Source: Dehalococcoidia bacterium
GTDB lineage: Bacteria; Chloroflexota; Dehalococcoidia; SHYB01; SHYL01
DNA length: 45,596 nt
Reading direction: 5' to 3'
Assembly (NCBI GenBank): GCA_009692825.1
Contig: SHYL01000005.1
Coordinates: 1 to 45,596, forward strand
The first letter of the stretch is position 1. Every line of letters begins with the position of its first letter. The position numbers were made by a program, and so were the translations under genes. This document shows, one piece after another, positions 8,492-16,400 of this stretch. The notes under the pieces are model-generated. The model saw only the letters and a program-made list of their open reading frames with translations, was not told the DNA's origin and ran no database searches.

Positions 8492-8659
8492 ATGAAATTA
8501 GATGTACTTCTCATCGCCGGCGTCATGATTGCTGCTGCAATATGGTTCGCAATTGAACTGCCATATTACCTCAAGCCAGTTGTTGCAATTCCTTTGGTTG
8601 AAGTCTTAATGTTGTTTGTAGTAGCGATGGGCAAGGAAAAGACCGGAAACCATTCTTAG
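8492..8659 (+). CDS. Small membrane protein, 55 residues, unknown function
   Basis: ATG 8492 is preceded by AAGGGG at a suitable distance. The frame codes for 55 residues ending in TAG 8657-8659. Residues 5-21 form one hydrophobic helix, a Pro/Tyr/Lys break (ELPYYLKPV) follows, and residues 30-46 form a second, giving a helical hairpin with a short polar tail. The last bases overlap the end of mqnD, which is convergent. I do not recognise the family. A dedicated promoter, a ribosome binding site and clean two-helix topology make it more likely real than chance. A link to menaquinone is only positional. Confidence 0.55.
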   Translation: MKLDVLLIAGVMIAAAIWFAIELPYYLKPVVAIPLVEVLMLFVVAMGKEKTGNHS

Positions 8660-9528
8660 GCTTTCAGGATATCCAGCGGCGGTACCTTATCGATAAGGCC
8701 GCCTGCCGCAGCTCGAGTGTATAGCGCCTTCAGCGCCAGTTTTCCCTCTTCTCCGAGACTTACCGTATCGTCATTTACATACATGCGCACAAACTTACGG
8801 CACGTTTCCGTATCGATCCCGCGTCCGAACTGCAATGCATACTTGATGGCGTCGTTTTCATGGGCTCGTGCGTAAACGATACTCTCACGCAGCATCTTGG
8901 TCATTGCCTTAGCCGTTTTAGGACCTTCGGATCGCCTTACTACGTCCAAGCCCAGAGGGATCGGAAGGTTAGTATCCGCAAACCACTCTTCGCCGAGGTC
9001 AGCGATTTTCTTCAGTCCAGTATCTTTAAAAGTAATCTGGCCCTCGTGGATGATTACTCCAGCGTCTACAGACCCTTTTTTGATTTCATCGATTACCTTG
9101 TCGAAATCCAGGAAAACTGGGATGAACCCCTTGTGATAAATCTGCGTGAGCATGAACGAAGTAGTGAAGATACCTGGGATGCCAACCTTTTTGTCTTTAA
9201 GATTTTTCCCCTTGAAAGTCTTAGGTGCCAGAAGAATAGGACCATATTTACGACCCACTGACGCCCCGCAGTCCATGATTTGATACTTATCTGCAATCTT
9301 TGGATAGACCGCGGCAGAAATGGCAGTCACCGGCAGCTCACTCTTGAAAGCCATCTTGTTTAACGTCTGGATGTCCTTCATGTGATGATCGATTTTGTAG
9401 CCAGGCATACCAACTTTATTCTTGGCGATCGCATAAAACATGAATGCGTCGTCTGCATCCGGACTGTGGCCAATCAACAGGGGTTTATTTGCCGCATCCT
9501 TGGTTACTTTGGTCTTACTTTTCATCAT
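8656..9528 (-). CDS. mqnD: 1,4-dihydroxy-6-naphthoate synthase MqnD
   Basis: A 290-residue MqnD-family protein with the same fold class as MqnA. The signature SPDADDAFMFYA appears at residues 22-33, followed by HHMKDIQTLN and AVYPKIADKY. VIIHEGQITF near residue 160 contains the family's conserved His-Glu-Gly segment. It splits cyclic dehypoxanthinyl futalosine into 1,4-dihydroxy-6-naphthoate. The gene is on the minus strand, convergent with the other mqn genes, and sits 19 bases behind a GNAT gene, so it belongs to a different transcript. CAGGAAAA lies before the double ATG. The N-terminal 14 residues are Lys/Thr-rich and extra to the fold. Confidence 0.9.
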   Translation of the reverse strand: MMKSKTKVTKDAANKPLLIGHSPDADDAFMFYAIAKNKVGMPGYKIDHHMKDIQTLNKMAFKSELPVTAISAAVYPKIADKYQIMDCGASVGRKYGPILLAPKTFKGKNLKDKKVGIPGIFTTSFMLTQIYHKGFIPVFLDFDKVIDEIKKGSVDAGVIIHEGQITFKDTGLKKIADLGEEWFADTNLPIPLGLDVVRRSEGPKTAKAMTKMLRESIVYARAHENDAIKYALQFGRGIDTETCRKFVRMYVNDDTVSLGEEGKLALKALYTRAAAGGLIDKVPPLDILKA

Positions 9529-9547
9529 TTTTCCTGAACCGTAAAAT

Positions 9548-10012
9548 TTAGCGTCTATTCCAGCGTCTCATTTGCGTGCGCCATCCATCTCGTAAGCCAT
9601 TCCTGAGATAAAATTCGTGAGCTTCTGTATTGCTCTTTTCTACTTCCAGGTCAATCGATCTTATCCCCAGCTCATCACATTTACCGAATAGGAATTGTAA
9701 TGCCGCTGTCCCTATTCCTTGCCTGCGCATCCCTTTTCTCACATATAGCTCATCTAGGAGCACGGTGTATCCGCCAAACTCTATGCTGTAACCGTAGGTC
9801 ATGATCATGTAGCCTGCGACTGCACTGCTCATCTGGAAGACCCAGGCATGCCCAAGCGATGTGTTGGCAAGCAGGTGCTCAAGCGCCTTGCTTGAGCGTT
9901 CCTTGTTGAACGGATAGCCCTCTTCTTCGTAAAAAACGGCCATCAGGCTATAAATCTCGTCGAGATGCTGCGCCTGCATCGGGACAAATTCTGGCTTAGC
10001 TGAAGTTGTCAT
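9548..10012 (-). CDS. GNAT family N-acetyltransferase
   Basis: A 154-residue GNAT-fold protein. The acetyl-CoA pyrophosphate loop is VRKGMRRQGIGTAALQFL around residues 91-108 (R/Q-x-x-G-x-G/A), preceded by the beta-strand VLLDELYV and followed by DLEVEKSNTEAHEFYLRNGL, the usual motif B with NxxAxxFYxxxGF. It acetylates an unknown amine substrate. It is the first gene of a two-gene minus-strand unit with mqnD; no biochemical link between the two is known to me. Its start is 5 bases from a long inverted repeat in the divergent region shared with ribE. Confidence 0.88.
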   Translation of the reverse strand: MTTSAKPEFVPMQAQHLDEIYSLMAVFYEEEGYPFNKERSSKALEHLLANTSLGHAWVFQMSSAVAGYMIMTYGYSIEFGGYTVLLDELYVRKGMRRQGIGTAALQFLFGKCDELGIRSIDLEVEKSNTEAHEFYLRNGLRDGWRTQMRRWNRR

Positions 10013-10016
10013 ATAC

Positions 10017-10089
10017 TCATGCCTGAGAGTCCAACAGAGTTTACATCAGCAGCCCGCCCGAAACTAGAGACGATGTAGGGCAGGCATGA
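10017..10089. repeat. Nested inverted repeat in GNAT/ribE divergent spacer
   Basis: TCATGCCTG at 10017-10025 and CAGGCATGA at 10081-10089 are perfect 9-base complements. Inside them TACATC (10042-10047) pairs with GATGTA (10072-10077). In minus-strand RNA this would place a long hairpin directly before the GNAT start. In plus orientation it lies upstream of the ribE promoter. It could be a leader structure or an operator pair. It does not match the FMN riboswitch sequence. Confidence 0.5.
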
Positions 10090-10092
10090 TTT

Positions 10093-10121
10093 TTGGCGAT
10101 ACCAGCTCTGTGTGTTACAGT
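10093..10121 (+). promoter_or_regulatory. Predicted ribE-ribBA promoter
   Basis: TTGGCG at 10093-10098 and TACAGT at 10116-10121 are 17 bases apart. The predicted start near 10128 leaves only about 11 bases before the ribE ATG, with AGGA inside that short leader. Confidence 0.5.
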
Positions 10122-10138
10122 GACAATAGGGTAGGAAT

Positions 10139-10783
10139 ATGTTTACAGGAATAATTGAAGAAACAGGGAAGACCATCTCAATCGGAAGTGGAAAACTCAG
10201 CGTGGAGGCAGATCGAGTTTTAGAAGGTCTGGCTTTAGGCGATAGCGTGGCAATTAATGGCGCTTGTCTTACCGTGACGAGTATCAAGCGTAAAGAATTG
10301 ACCTTTAACATGGTGCCGGAAACATTGAAGCGGACGAGCCTAGGCTCGTTGAAAAAAGGCTCGATTATTAATTTAGAGCGCGCCTTGCAACCCACAAGCC
10401 GTATGGGTGGACATATGGTGCAGGGACATGTTGAGGGCGTAGTCGTACTCACGGACGTTGAGCTGCAGAAGCTTGGAAAGAAGCTCTGGTTTAAGCCCTC
10501 CGCTAAGCTTATGAGATATATTGTTGAGAAGGGCTTTGTTTGCCTGGATGGGATCAGTCTTACAGTTGTGGACTGCCGTAAGGATGAGTTCTCCGTAGCG
10601 CTGATACCATATACACTTAAGAATACGAATCTGGGCTCCAAAAATTTGGGCGATAAGATTAATATCGAAACAGATATCTTTGCCAGGTATGTTGAAAAAC
10701 TCAATGGTAAGAATAAATCAGGAGTAACCTGGAAACTTCTTGAAAATCATGGTTTTATTGAACGACCTAGCAGAGGACGGTAA
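10139..10783 (+). CDS. ribE: Riboflavin synthase, alpha chain
   Basis: A 214-residue protein with two lumazine-binding repeats. It opens with MFTGIIEETGK, the invariant riboflavin synthase start, with NGACLTVT in the first repeat. The second repeat opens near residue 97 with GGHMVQGHVEGV and contains DGISLTVVD. It converts two 6,7-dimethyl-8-ribityllumazine molecules into riboflavin. TAGGA precedes the ATG. The stop is 2 bases before ribBA, so the two are co-transcribed. Lumazine synthase (ribH) and the deaminase/reductase (ribD) are not in the window. The start is fixed by the conserved N terminus. Confidence 0.96.
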   Translation: MFTGIIEETGKTISIGSGKLSVEADRVLEGLALGDSVAINGACLTVTSIKRKELTFNMVPETLKRTSLGSLKKGSIINLERALQPTSRMGGHMVQGHVEGVVVLTDVELQKLGKKLWFKPSAKLMRYIVEKGFVCLDGISLTVVDCRKDEFSVALIPYTLKNTNLGSKNLGDKINIETDIFARYVEKLNGKNKSGVTWKLLENHGFIERPSRGR

Positions 10784-10785
10784 AT

Positions 10786-11988
10786 ATGCCGCTTTCAACC
10801 ATCGAACAAGGGCTTGAGGACCTCAAGCAAGGCAAGCTCATCATTATTGTTGACGATGAGGACCGTGAGAATGAGGGTGACCTCGCAGTACTCGCGGATA
10901 AGGTAACGCCTGAACATATCAGCTTTATGGCCAAGCACGGCAGGGGACTGATATGCATGCCTGTCATGGGTAAGAGGCTGGACGAACTCCTAATCCCGCT
11001 AATGGTCCAGGATAACACTGCCCGTAATAACACGGCCTTCACAGTATCGGTTGAAGCGAAACAGAACACTACAACCGGAATTTCTGCTTATGACCGTGCT
11101 GCGACAGTCAAGGAGATAATAGACCCCAAAACTCGTCCGGAAGACCTTCTGCGCCCAGGACACCTGTTCCCGATACGCGCTCGCGAAGGCGGCGTTCTTG
11201 TGAGGGCAGGGCAGACTGAGGCGATGGTAGACATGGCGAGACTTTCAGGAATGTACCCGGCTGGTGTGATTTGCGAAATCATGAAGGACGACGGTACGAT
11301 GGCCAGAATGCCAGACCTTGAAATAATGGCAAAAGAGTTCGGGCTGAAAATTGTTAGTGTTGCTGACCTGATCGCTTATAGGCGAAGGCATGAGAAGCTT
11401 GTTGAGCGAGTGACCCAGGCAAAGCTTCCGACTGATTACGGTGATTTTACAGCTATCGTTTACAGGAGTGCCACCGATCCTGAACCTCACGTTGCGCTTG
11501 TGAAAGGCGACATCAGCGGAAATGAACCTGTGCTTGTGCGGGTACATAGCGAATGTCTCACGGGGGACGTGTTGCATAGCCTGAGATGTGATTGCGGTGA
11601 ACAGCTTGCCCAGGCCATGGCGGCTATCGCCAAAGAAGGTAGAGGCATCCTACTGTACATGCGCCAGGAAGGGCGCGGCATGGGATTAGCCAGTAAGATC
11701 ATGGCCTACGCTCTTCAGGATAAGGGTATGGATACCGTCGAAGCGAATGTCGCGCTTGGATTCGCCCCGGACCTAAGAGAGTATGGCATCGGCGCCCAAA
11801 TATTAGTGGACCTTGGTGTAAGGAACATGAAGCTCCTTACCAACAACCCTAAAAAGGTAGTTGGTATTGAGGCACACGGCTTAAAGGTAGTCGAGCAAGT
11901 TCCTATCCAGGTCGTTGCAAACGTCTACAACAAGCGATATCTGCAGACCAAGCGCGATAAGATGGGCCACCTCATAGAAGGTAACTGA
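10786..11988 (+). CDS. ribBA: Bifunctional DHBP synthase / GTP cyclohydrolase II
   Basis: A 400-residue two-domain enzyme. Residues 1-200 are 3,4-dihydroxy-2-butanone-4-phosphate synthase, with DDEDRENEGDL at 23-33 and RPGHLFPIRAREGG near 123. Residues 205-400 are GTP cyclohydrolase II, with zinc-binding Cys257, Cys268 and Cys270 in VHSECLTGDVLHSLRCDCG and the catalytic RQEGRGMGL near 293. Both reactions feed riboflavin synthesis, from ribulose 5-phosphate and from GTP. In the DHBP domain TTTGISAYDRAATV replaces the common TGISA-DR form with little change. The gene follows ribE directly. Confidence 0.96.
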   Translation: MPLSTIEQGLEDLKQGKLIIIVDDEDRENEGDLAVLADKVTPEHISFMAKHGRGLICMPVMGKRLDELLIPLMVQDNTARNNTAFTVSVEAKQNTTTGISAYDRAATVKEIIDPKTRPEDLLRPGHLFPIRAREGGVLVRAGQTEAMVDMARLSGMYPAGVICEIMKDDGTMARMPDLEIMAKEFGLKIVSVADLIAYRRRHEKLVERVTQAKLPTDYGDFTAIVYRSATDPEPHVALVKGDISGNEPVLVRVHSECLTGDVLHSLRCDCGEQLAQAMAAIAKEGRGILLYMRQEGRGMGLASKIMAYALQDKGMDTVEANVALGFAPDLREYGIGAQILVDLGVRNMKLLTNNPKKVVGIEAHGLKVVEQVPIQVVANVYNKRYLQTKRDKMGHLIEGN

Positions 11989-11989
11989 G

Positions 11990-12652
11990 CTACACCATCG
12001 TTAGGATGACAGCTGAAAAGTTCTCCTCTTTCTTAGCTACAAGAAAGACTCGCTGAATAGCTTGGTCAGGTTCCGCAGTCAGAATAATCGCAAGCTCATC
12101 ATTGCTTATAAGGCTGGCCAATGAATGGGAAGCTAGCAGCACAATATCGCCATCCTGCATTTCATGTCTTTGAAGGTTTATATGGACATTGCCTGACGCT
12201 CCTATAGCGTCATCAATATCTATGACTCCACCATTAGTGGTTGAGGGCGTCACTCTACGGATCGTCTCTCCGCTGTATATGTACGCAAGGCTCGGGCCAG
12301 CCTGAGCTATATAAAGTTCAGTACCTGTTAGCGCTGCGCAGCTTATCCCTACCCGTGGAGTTTCGTTACGGTCATGTCCTGCGCCTAGCTTTAGTAATTG
12401 ACTGTTTGTGGCGTTTAGTACCGAGGTTAGTGCCGCAGTTACCGAAGGGCCGCCGCGTTTGAACTCACCTTCGATATTTCTTATCACTTCGCCTGTTATC
12501 GGCTCAGGGTCTTTTGTATTAAAAGCATCTGCTATCGCATATAAAAAGCTTCTCTTAGCGGGGCCTGAATTTTTGAACATTCCTATCGATGAGCTTTTCT
12601 CCTGGGCAACGCCGTTGACGATATGAAATTGAGCGGTCCATGGGGTGGCCAA
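11990..12652 (-). CDS. PP2C-like (PPM fold) protein, probably degenerate
   Basis: A soluble protein of about 220 residues. The middle and C-terminal parts resemble PPM phosphatases: a helix with SVTAALTSVLNATNSQLLKL, then ISCAALTGTELYIAQAGPSLAYIYSGE, which parallels the strand pair around the GDSR motif, and later DGDIVLLASHSL, which parallels the DGLW segment. The usual metal-binding Asp residues (DG near the N terminus, GDSR, final GxxDN) are replaced or absent, so phosphatase activity is doubtful. The chosen start is TTG 12652, six bases behind a perfect GGAGG; a longer in-frame TTG at 12703 has no such site. It is convergent with ribBA and divergent from the CopD-like gene. The fold call is tentative. 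Confidence 0.55.
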   Translation of the reverse strand: MATPWTAQFHIVNGVAQEKSSSIGMFKNSGPAKRSFLYAIADAFNTKDPEPITGEVIRNIEGEFKRGGPSVTAALTSVLNATNSQLLKLGAGHDRNETPRVGISCAALTGTELYIAQAGPSLAYIYSGETIRRVTPSTTNGGVIDIDDAIGASGNVHINLQRHEMQDGDIVLLASHSLASLISNDELAIILTAEPDQAIQRVFLVAKKEENFSAVILTMV

Positions 12653-12743
12653 ATCATTCCTCCAAACAAATATCACGGGCTTTGTAACTGATGATAACAC
12701 CAAACGTCAACCGCTACCGAAAGAAAGGTTTTGTATTTATGGC

Positions 12744-13229
12744 ATGTTATTCTTTTACGCTGTAATGCTATTTAGAGTTATTCTTGGTATACATCTGACT
12801 GCGATTGCCGCCTGGCTGGGCGGGATGTTGTTCTTTTTGCTTGTTTTAAGACCGGCATCAAAAAAAATGATCTATCCGGAAATTTCGAGAGGAATCGGGC
12901 GCATCTTCCAGGAAGTATCGGAAATCTCCCTGTGGGTTATTATTGGGTCAGGTCTTCTTCTTTCGCTAAATAGGCTGCTGCTTGCAAATATACAAGCGTC
13001 ATATCTGGTAGTACTTGTCGTCAAAGTAGGGCTGGTTGTTTGGATAGTGCTTATTGCCATGAATGTGTGGGGTAGGGTTTCTAGGGCCAGGCCAGCAAGT
13101 GAGATCAAACCTTCGATTGCGAATCGCATATTACGCGTGGTGTGGTCTACCAATACCCAGCTTATTCTGGCAGTCGTCGTGATATTCCTAGCAGAGATAT
13201 TGCGAGTAATCTACAACAGAAGTCTTTGA
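12744..13229 (+). CDS. CopD-like four-helix membrane protein
   Basis: About 161 residues with four hydrophobic segments. The first carries GIHLTAIAAWLGGMLFF, which fits the CopD/YndI-type pattern of a conserved His followed by WxGG. The second contains VSEISLWVIIGSGLLL, then LVVLVVKVGLVVWIVLIAMN and a final C-terminal helix. CopD-family proteins are inner-membrane proteins, some linked with copper uptake or haem-type cofactors; the role here is unknown. A longer in-frame start at 12645 would overlap the PP2C-like gene on the other strand, so ATG 12744 is preferred, with AAAGG about 15 bases upstream. It ends just before a strong two-way terminator. Confidence 0.65.
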   Translation: MLFFYAVMLFRVILGIHLTAIAAWLGGMLFFLLVLRPASKKMIYPEISRGIGRIFQEVSEISLWVIIGSGLLLSLNRLLLANIQASYLVVLVVKVGLVVWIVLIAMNVWGRVSRARPASEIKPSIANRILRVVWSTNTQLILAVVVIFLAEILRVIYNRSL

Positions 13230-13239
13230 TTTTGGCTCA

Positions 13240-13276
13240 AAATGAAATGAGGCTGATTATCAGCCTCATTTCATTT
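13240..13276. terminator. Bidirectional terminator hairpin between copD-like gene and ftsH
   Basis: A perfect 17-base-pair inverted repeat with a TTA loop. The inner stem GGCTGA/TCAGCC is flanked by A/T-rich arms (AAATGAAATGA and its complement), so U-rich tracts form on either strand. It sits between two convergent genes. Confidence 0.85.
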
Positions 13277-13291
13277 ACCAGACTTAATAAC

Positions 13292-15232
13292 TTAAGCAGG
13301 TTGTATTTCAGGATTCTTCTTCGGTACCGGTGGTGCGGCAGGATGTTTTGCCTGAGGCGTTTGCACCACGGTGGCAGGAGAAGCTGGAGTGGTAATTACT
13401 AGGTCTGGAAGCGCTTCTCCCCGGAATAATATCTCCAGATCTTCACCGTCCAGTGTTTCCCTTTGCATGAGGGCTTTGCTAAATCTGTGCAGAGTTTCCT
13501 TGTTTTCCGTTAGGATTCGCTGAGCTTGGTCATCTGCTGAATGAATGATACGCCTTATCTCAGCGTCGATCTCTTCGGCAATCTTTTCGCTGTAATCGCG
13601 CTGCTCACTTATCTCGCGTCCCAGGAAAACCATCCCTTCTTTGCGGCCGAACGTGCGTGGGCCAAGCGTTTCACTCATGCCGTACTCCGTAATCATGCTG
13701 CGTGCCATACGGGTAGCCTTGTCGAGGTCGTCGCTGGCGCCTGTAGTTGCCTCATTGAATGTCACAATTTCAGACGCTCTACCGCCAAGCGACACTGTAA
13801 TTCTGGCTTTGAACTGTTTCTCTGAATATAGCGATCTGTCCTCGGTTGGAAGCATCATCGTATAGCCGCCCATCATGCCGCGGGCCACTATCGTTACTTT
13901 ATGGACAGAATCTGCGCCCTCATTCCTGAGCGAATACGCCACAAGAGCGTGTCCAGCTTCATGGTAGGCTTTGATTTCCTTTTCGCGCTGGCTTGTGATG
14001 CGGCTCTTGCGCTCCGGTCCGGCTATGATTCTGTCAATCGCCTCTTCCATCTCAGGCATACCAATAGCCTTCTTGTTTCGGCGTGCAGCGAGCAGTGCCG
14101 CTTCGTTAACCAAGTTTGCCAGATCAGCTCCGCTGAATCCAGGGGTCTGCTTGGCAAGAGTCTCCAGGTTTATATCGGATTCCAGCGGCTTGCCTTTAGC
14201 GTGAACTTTCAGTATGTCTACTCTGCCCCGGATGTCTGGGCCGTCTAGCACGACACGGCGGTCAAATCGTCCGGGACGGAGTAAAGCTGGGTCCAGGATG
14301 TCGGGCCGGTTGGTTGCGGCAAGTACGATTACGTTGGTCGAGCTCTCAAAGCCGTCCATTTCTACGAGCATCTGATTGAGGGTCTGCTCTCGCTCGTCAT
14401 GGCCGCCGCCGAGTCCGGCGCCTCTGTGCCTGCCTACCGCATCGATTTCATCAACAAAAACGATACACGGTGCATTACGCTTGGCTTGTTCAAATAAATC
14501 GCGCACGCGGGATGCGCCAACACCTACAAACATCTCTACGAATTCAGAACCACTTATAGAGAAGAACGGTACCCCGGCTTCACCAGCAACAGCCCTGCTT
14601 AATAGAGTTTTGCCGGTCCCGGGAGGGCCAACAAGCAATACTCCGCGCGGAATCCTGGCACCTATCGCGGAAAACTTTTCCGGATACTTCAGAAACTCCA
14701 CGACTTCCTGGAGTTCCTGTTTGGCTTCGTCTACACCTGCCACATCAGCGAATGTAACGTTCTGTTTGCTGGCAACGAACATGCGAGCCTTACTTCTAGC
14801 AAAGTTCATCGCCTGGCTGTTCGTGCCCTGTGCCTGTCTCATGATGAAGAAGATGAGGCCCAGGAAGAAAATCAGAGGTAAAAAGTTGATTAGTATGCTA
14901 AATACAGTGCTCCATGAGCTGGCTACCTTGACCTCCACCGTCACAGCACCGGCAGCTTCAGGGCTAACCCCGGCATTAACCAACGTTGCGTATATGCTTA
15001 CTCCCGACTCTTTCTTGGAGCGTACTGTCTCCCCGCTTTTAAGAAAGACTTTCAAATCGTCTTTGTCAACCACTATCTTCTGGACTTGGTTCTTTTGTAC
15101 ATCGGCTATGACTTCACTTATTTTGACCAAAGTCTCTTTGGAATAAGGTTTAAAAACGGTTACGAATATGGCTATTAAAGCCATCGATATGAGTAAATAG
15201 ATGATTCCCTGGCGGATTGTTTTTTGTTTCAT
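13292..15232 (-). CDS. ftsH: ATP-dependent zinc metalloprotease FtsH
   Basis: About 646 residues. Two N-terminal membrane helices (residues about 10-27 and 110-132) bracket a small external domain. The AAA+ module has Walker A GPPGTGKT and Walker B VFVDEID roughly 55 residues later, plus the arginine-finger segment [10 protein letters not shown]. The peptidase has the zinc motif HEAGH near residue 425. FtsH degrades membrane and short-lived soluble proteins. The last 40 residues form a Pro/Ala-rich tail. A TTG three codons upstream is possible, but the ATG at 15232 is taken as start; neither has a strong Shine-Dalgarno. An extended -10 promoter lies about 50 bases upstream. Confidence 0.97.
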   Translation of the reverse strand: MKQKTIRQGIIYLLISMALIAIFVTVFKPYSKETLVKISEVIADVQKNQVQKIVVDKDDLKVFLKSGETVRSKKESGVSIYATLVNAGVSPEAAGAVTVEVKVASSWSTVFSILINFLPLIFFLGLIFFIMRQAQGTNSQAMNFARSKARMFVASKQNVTFADVAGVDEAKQELQEVVEFLKYPEKFSAIGARIPRGVLLVGPPGTGKTLLSRAVAGEAGVPFFSISGSEFVEMFVGVGASRVRDLFEQAKRNAPCIVFVDEIDAVGRHRGAGLGGGHDEREQTLNQMLVEMDGFESSTNVIVLAATNRPDILDPALLRPGRFDRRVVLDGPDIRGRVDILKVHAKGKPLESDINLETLAKQTPGFSGADLANLVNEAALLAARRNKKAIGMPEMEEAIDRIIAGPERKSRITSQREKEIKAYHEAGHALVAYSLRNEGADSVHKVTIVARGMMGGYTMMLPTEDRSLYSEKQFKARITVSLGGRASEIVTFNEATTGASDDLDKATRMARSMITEYGMSETLGPRTFGRKEGMVFLGREISEQRDYSEKIAEEIDAEIRRIIHSADDQAQRILTENKETLHRFSKALMQRETLDGEDLEILFRGEALPDLVITTPASPATVVQTPQAKHPAAPPVPKKNPEIQPA

Positions 15233-15279
15233 TTTATCCAACTTAATAGCGCTTGAGTTCTAACGAGACCGTAAAAGAA

Positions 15280-15288
15280 ATTATAACA
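15280..15288 (-). promoter_or_regulatory. Extended -10 promoter of ftsH
   Basis: On the minus strand TGTTATAAT is a perfect extended -10 (TGn plus TATAAT). No good -35 is visible, as is usual for extended -10 promoters. The predicted leader is about 40 bases. Confidence 0.55.
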
Positions 15289-15469
15289 AACGTAGGCTTG
15301 CTTTACGTATGCTGAAGCCTAGTTCTTATAACGGCTACCGAGTGCCTTTATCCTTTATAACGTTAAGGTCCCTACTTATTTAATCATTAGTAATTACAGA
15401 TTTATTTGTTCCTTCGGATTTCTTGAAAAACTACTACAATATTGATAACCAAAAGCAACGGAGGAAAAC

Positions 15470-16267
15470 TTGAACAGTAAAACCTTAGTTGAAACCGCAA
15501 GCGAATACCTTCAGGAGCACAAGACAAAGAAGGGCGAGGCTACCTCAGCCCAGGAGTTGAACCGTTTTGTGCGGTGGTATGGCGGTAATAACCGTGCGGC
15601 CGCGCTTACACCGTTGGATATAGAAAAGTATGTTGAGTACTCCTCACGGTCCACGGGTGACCTGTCAGCAAAAATGGCGCCTGTTAAGAATTTCCTGAAC
15701 CATCTTCACGAGTCAGGAATGACTCAGCAAAAATTAGCCGTTCATCTTAAGTACAAGCGCAGCGGTAGCAAGTCATCAGGCCCGCGCAAGGGTGCTAAGG
15801 GTGTTAACTACTTGACCAAGGAAGGTCATGAGAAACTTAAGGCTGAGCATGAAGAGCTTGTTAAGCAGCGCATCGACGTAGCGGACGACCTTAAGAAAGC
15901 TATGGCTGATAAAGACTTCAGAGAGAACGCCCCCTTAGATGCTGCTCGTGACAGGCAGGCGCACCTTGAGGCTCGCATCCGTGAGCTGGAAGTGATATTG
16001 AAAAGGGCAGAAGTAATGACCGACAACGGGAAAAATGCCACAGGTCGTGTCAGGCTTGGAAGCCGCGTATCTATAAAGGACCTTAGCGATAATGAAACGG
16101 TAGCCTATACATTGGTAAGCTCCTCTGAGGCTAACCTGCGTGAATCAAGGATTTCGGTAGATTCTCCGATAGGGAGCGCTATATATGACAAGCGCGCAGG
16201 TGAGCATATAGAAGTAAAAGCACCGGCTGGGATTCAGCGCTACGTAATTGAAAAGGTACAACCTTAG
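15470..16267 (+). CDS. greA: GreA-type transcript cleavage factor with N-terminal core-binding-like domain
   Basis: A 265-residue protein. Residues about 113-263 are a complete GreA: the coiled coil starts at YLTKEGHEKLKAEHEEL, the acidic tip DFREN keeps Asp149 and Glu152, which in GreA drive cleavage of backtracked RNA in RNA polymerase, and the C-terminal globular part ends ISVDSPIGSAIYDKRAG. Residues 1-95 are extra. They look like the four-helix SAM-like core-binding domain of tyrosine recombinases (segments RFVRWYGG, LTPLDIEKYV, KNFLNHLHESG), without any catalytic recombinase domain. A basic linker (KYKRSGSKSSGPRKGAKG) joins the two. The start is TTG 15470 with GGAGG five bases before it. 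TACAAT at 15435-15440 is a likely -10. Confidence 0.9.
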   Translation: MNSKTLVETASEYLQEHKTKKGEATSAQELNRFVRWYGGNNRAAALTPLDIEKYVEYSSRSTGDLSAKMAPVKNFLNHLHESGMTQQKLAVHLKYKRSGSKSSGPRKGAKGVNYLTKEGHEKLKAEHEELVKQRIDVADDLKKAMADKDFRENAPLDAARDRQAHLEARIRELEVILKRAEVMTDNGKNATGRVRLGSRVSIKDLSDNETVAYTLVSSSEANLRESRISVDSPIGSAIYDKRAGEHIEVKAPAGIQRYVIEKVQP

Positions 16268-16400
16268 CTGAAATCTTCCAATTAATTCGGCTCAGGAGAA
16301 TTTGATCCTAACTATTTTTTGTTGCTATAGTTTTGCACTTGGCATTTTTCGATCCGAAAAGTGTTCGTCAGGTGATGCTTGAGCAAGGTCAGGTTTTTTA

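Noticed and set aside
10013-10138. FMN riboswitch before ribE
   Set aside because: The conserved AGGG and GCCGGGGCG-type blocks are absent, and the predicted ribE promoter leaves almost no leader.
14376-15146. 256-codon open frame antisense to ftsH
   Set aside because: It mirrors a highly conserved gene, has a Ser/Pro/Leu-rich antisense composition and no ribosome site.
15470-15760. Tyrosine recombinase/integrase gene
   Set aside because: Only a core-binding-like domain is present; there is no catalytic Arg-His-Arg-Tyr domain and the frame continues into GreA.
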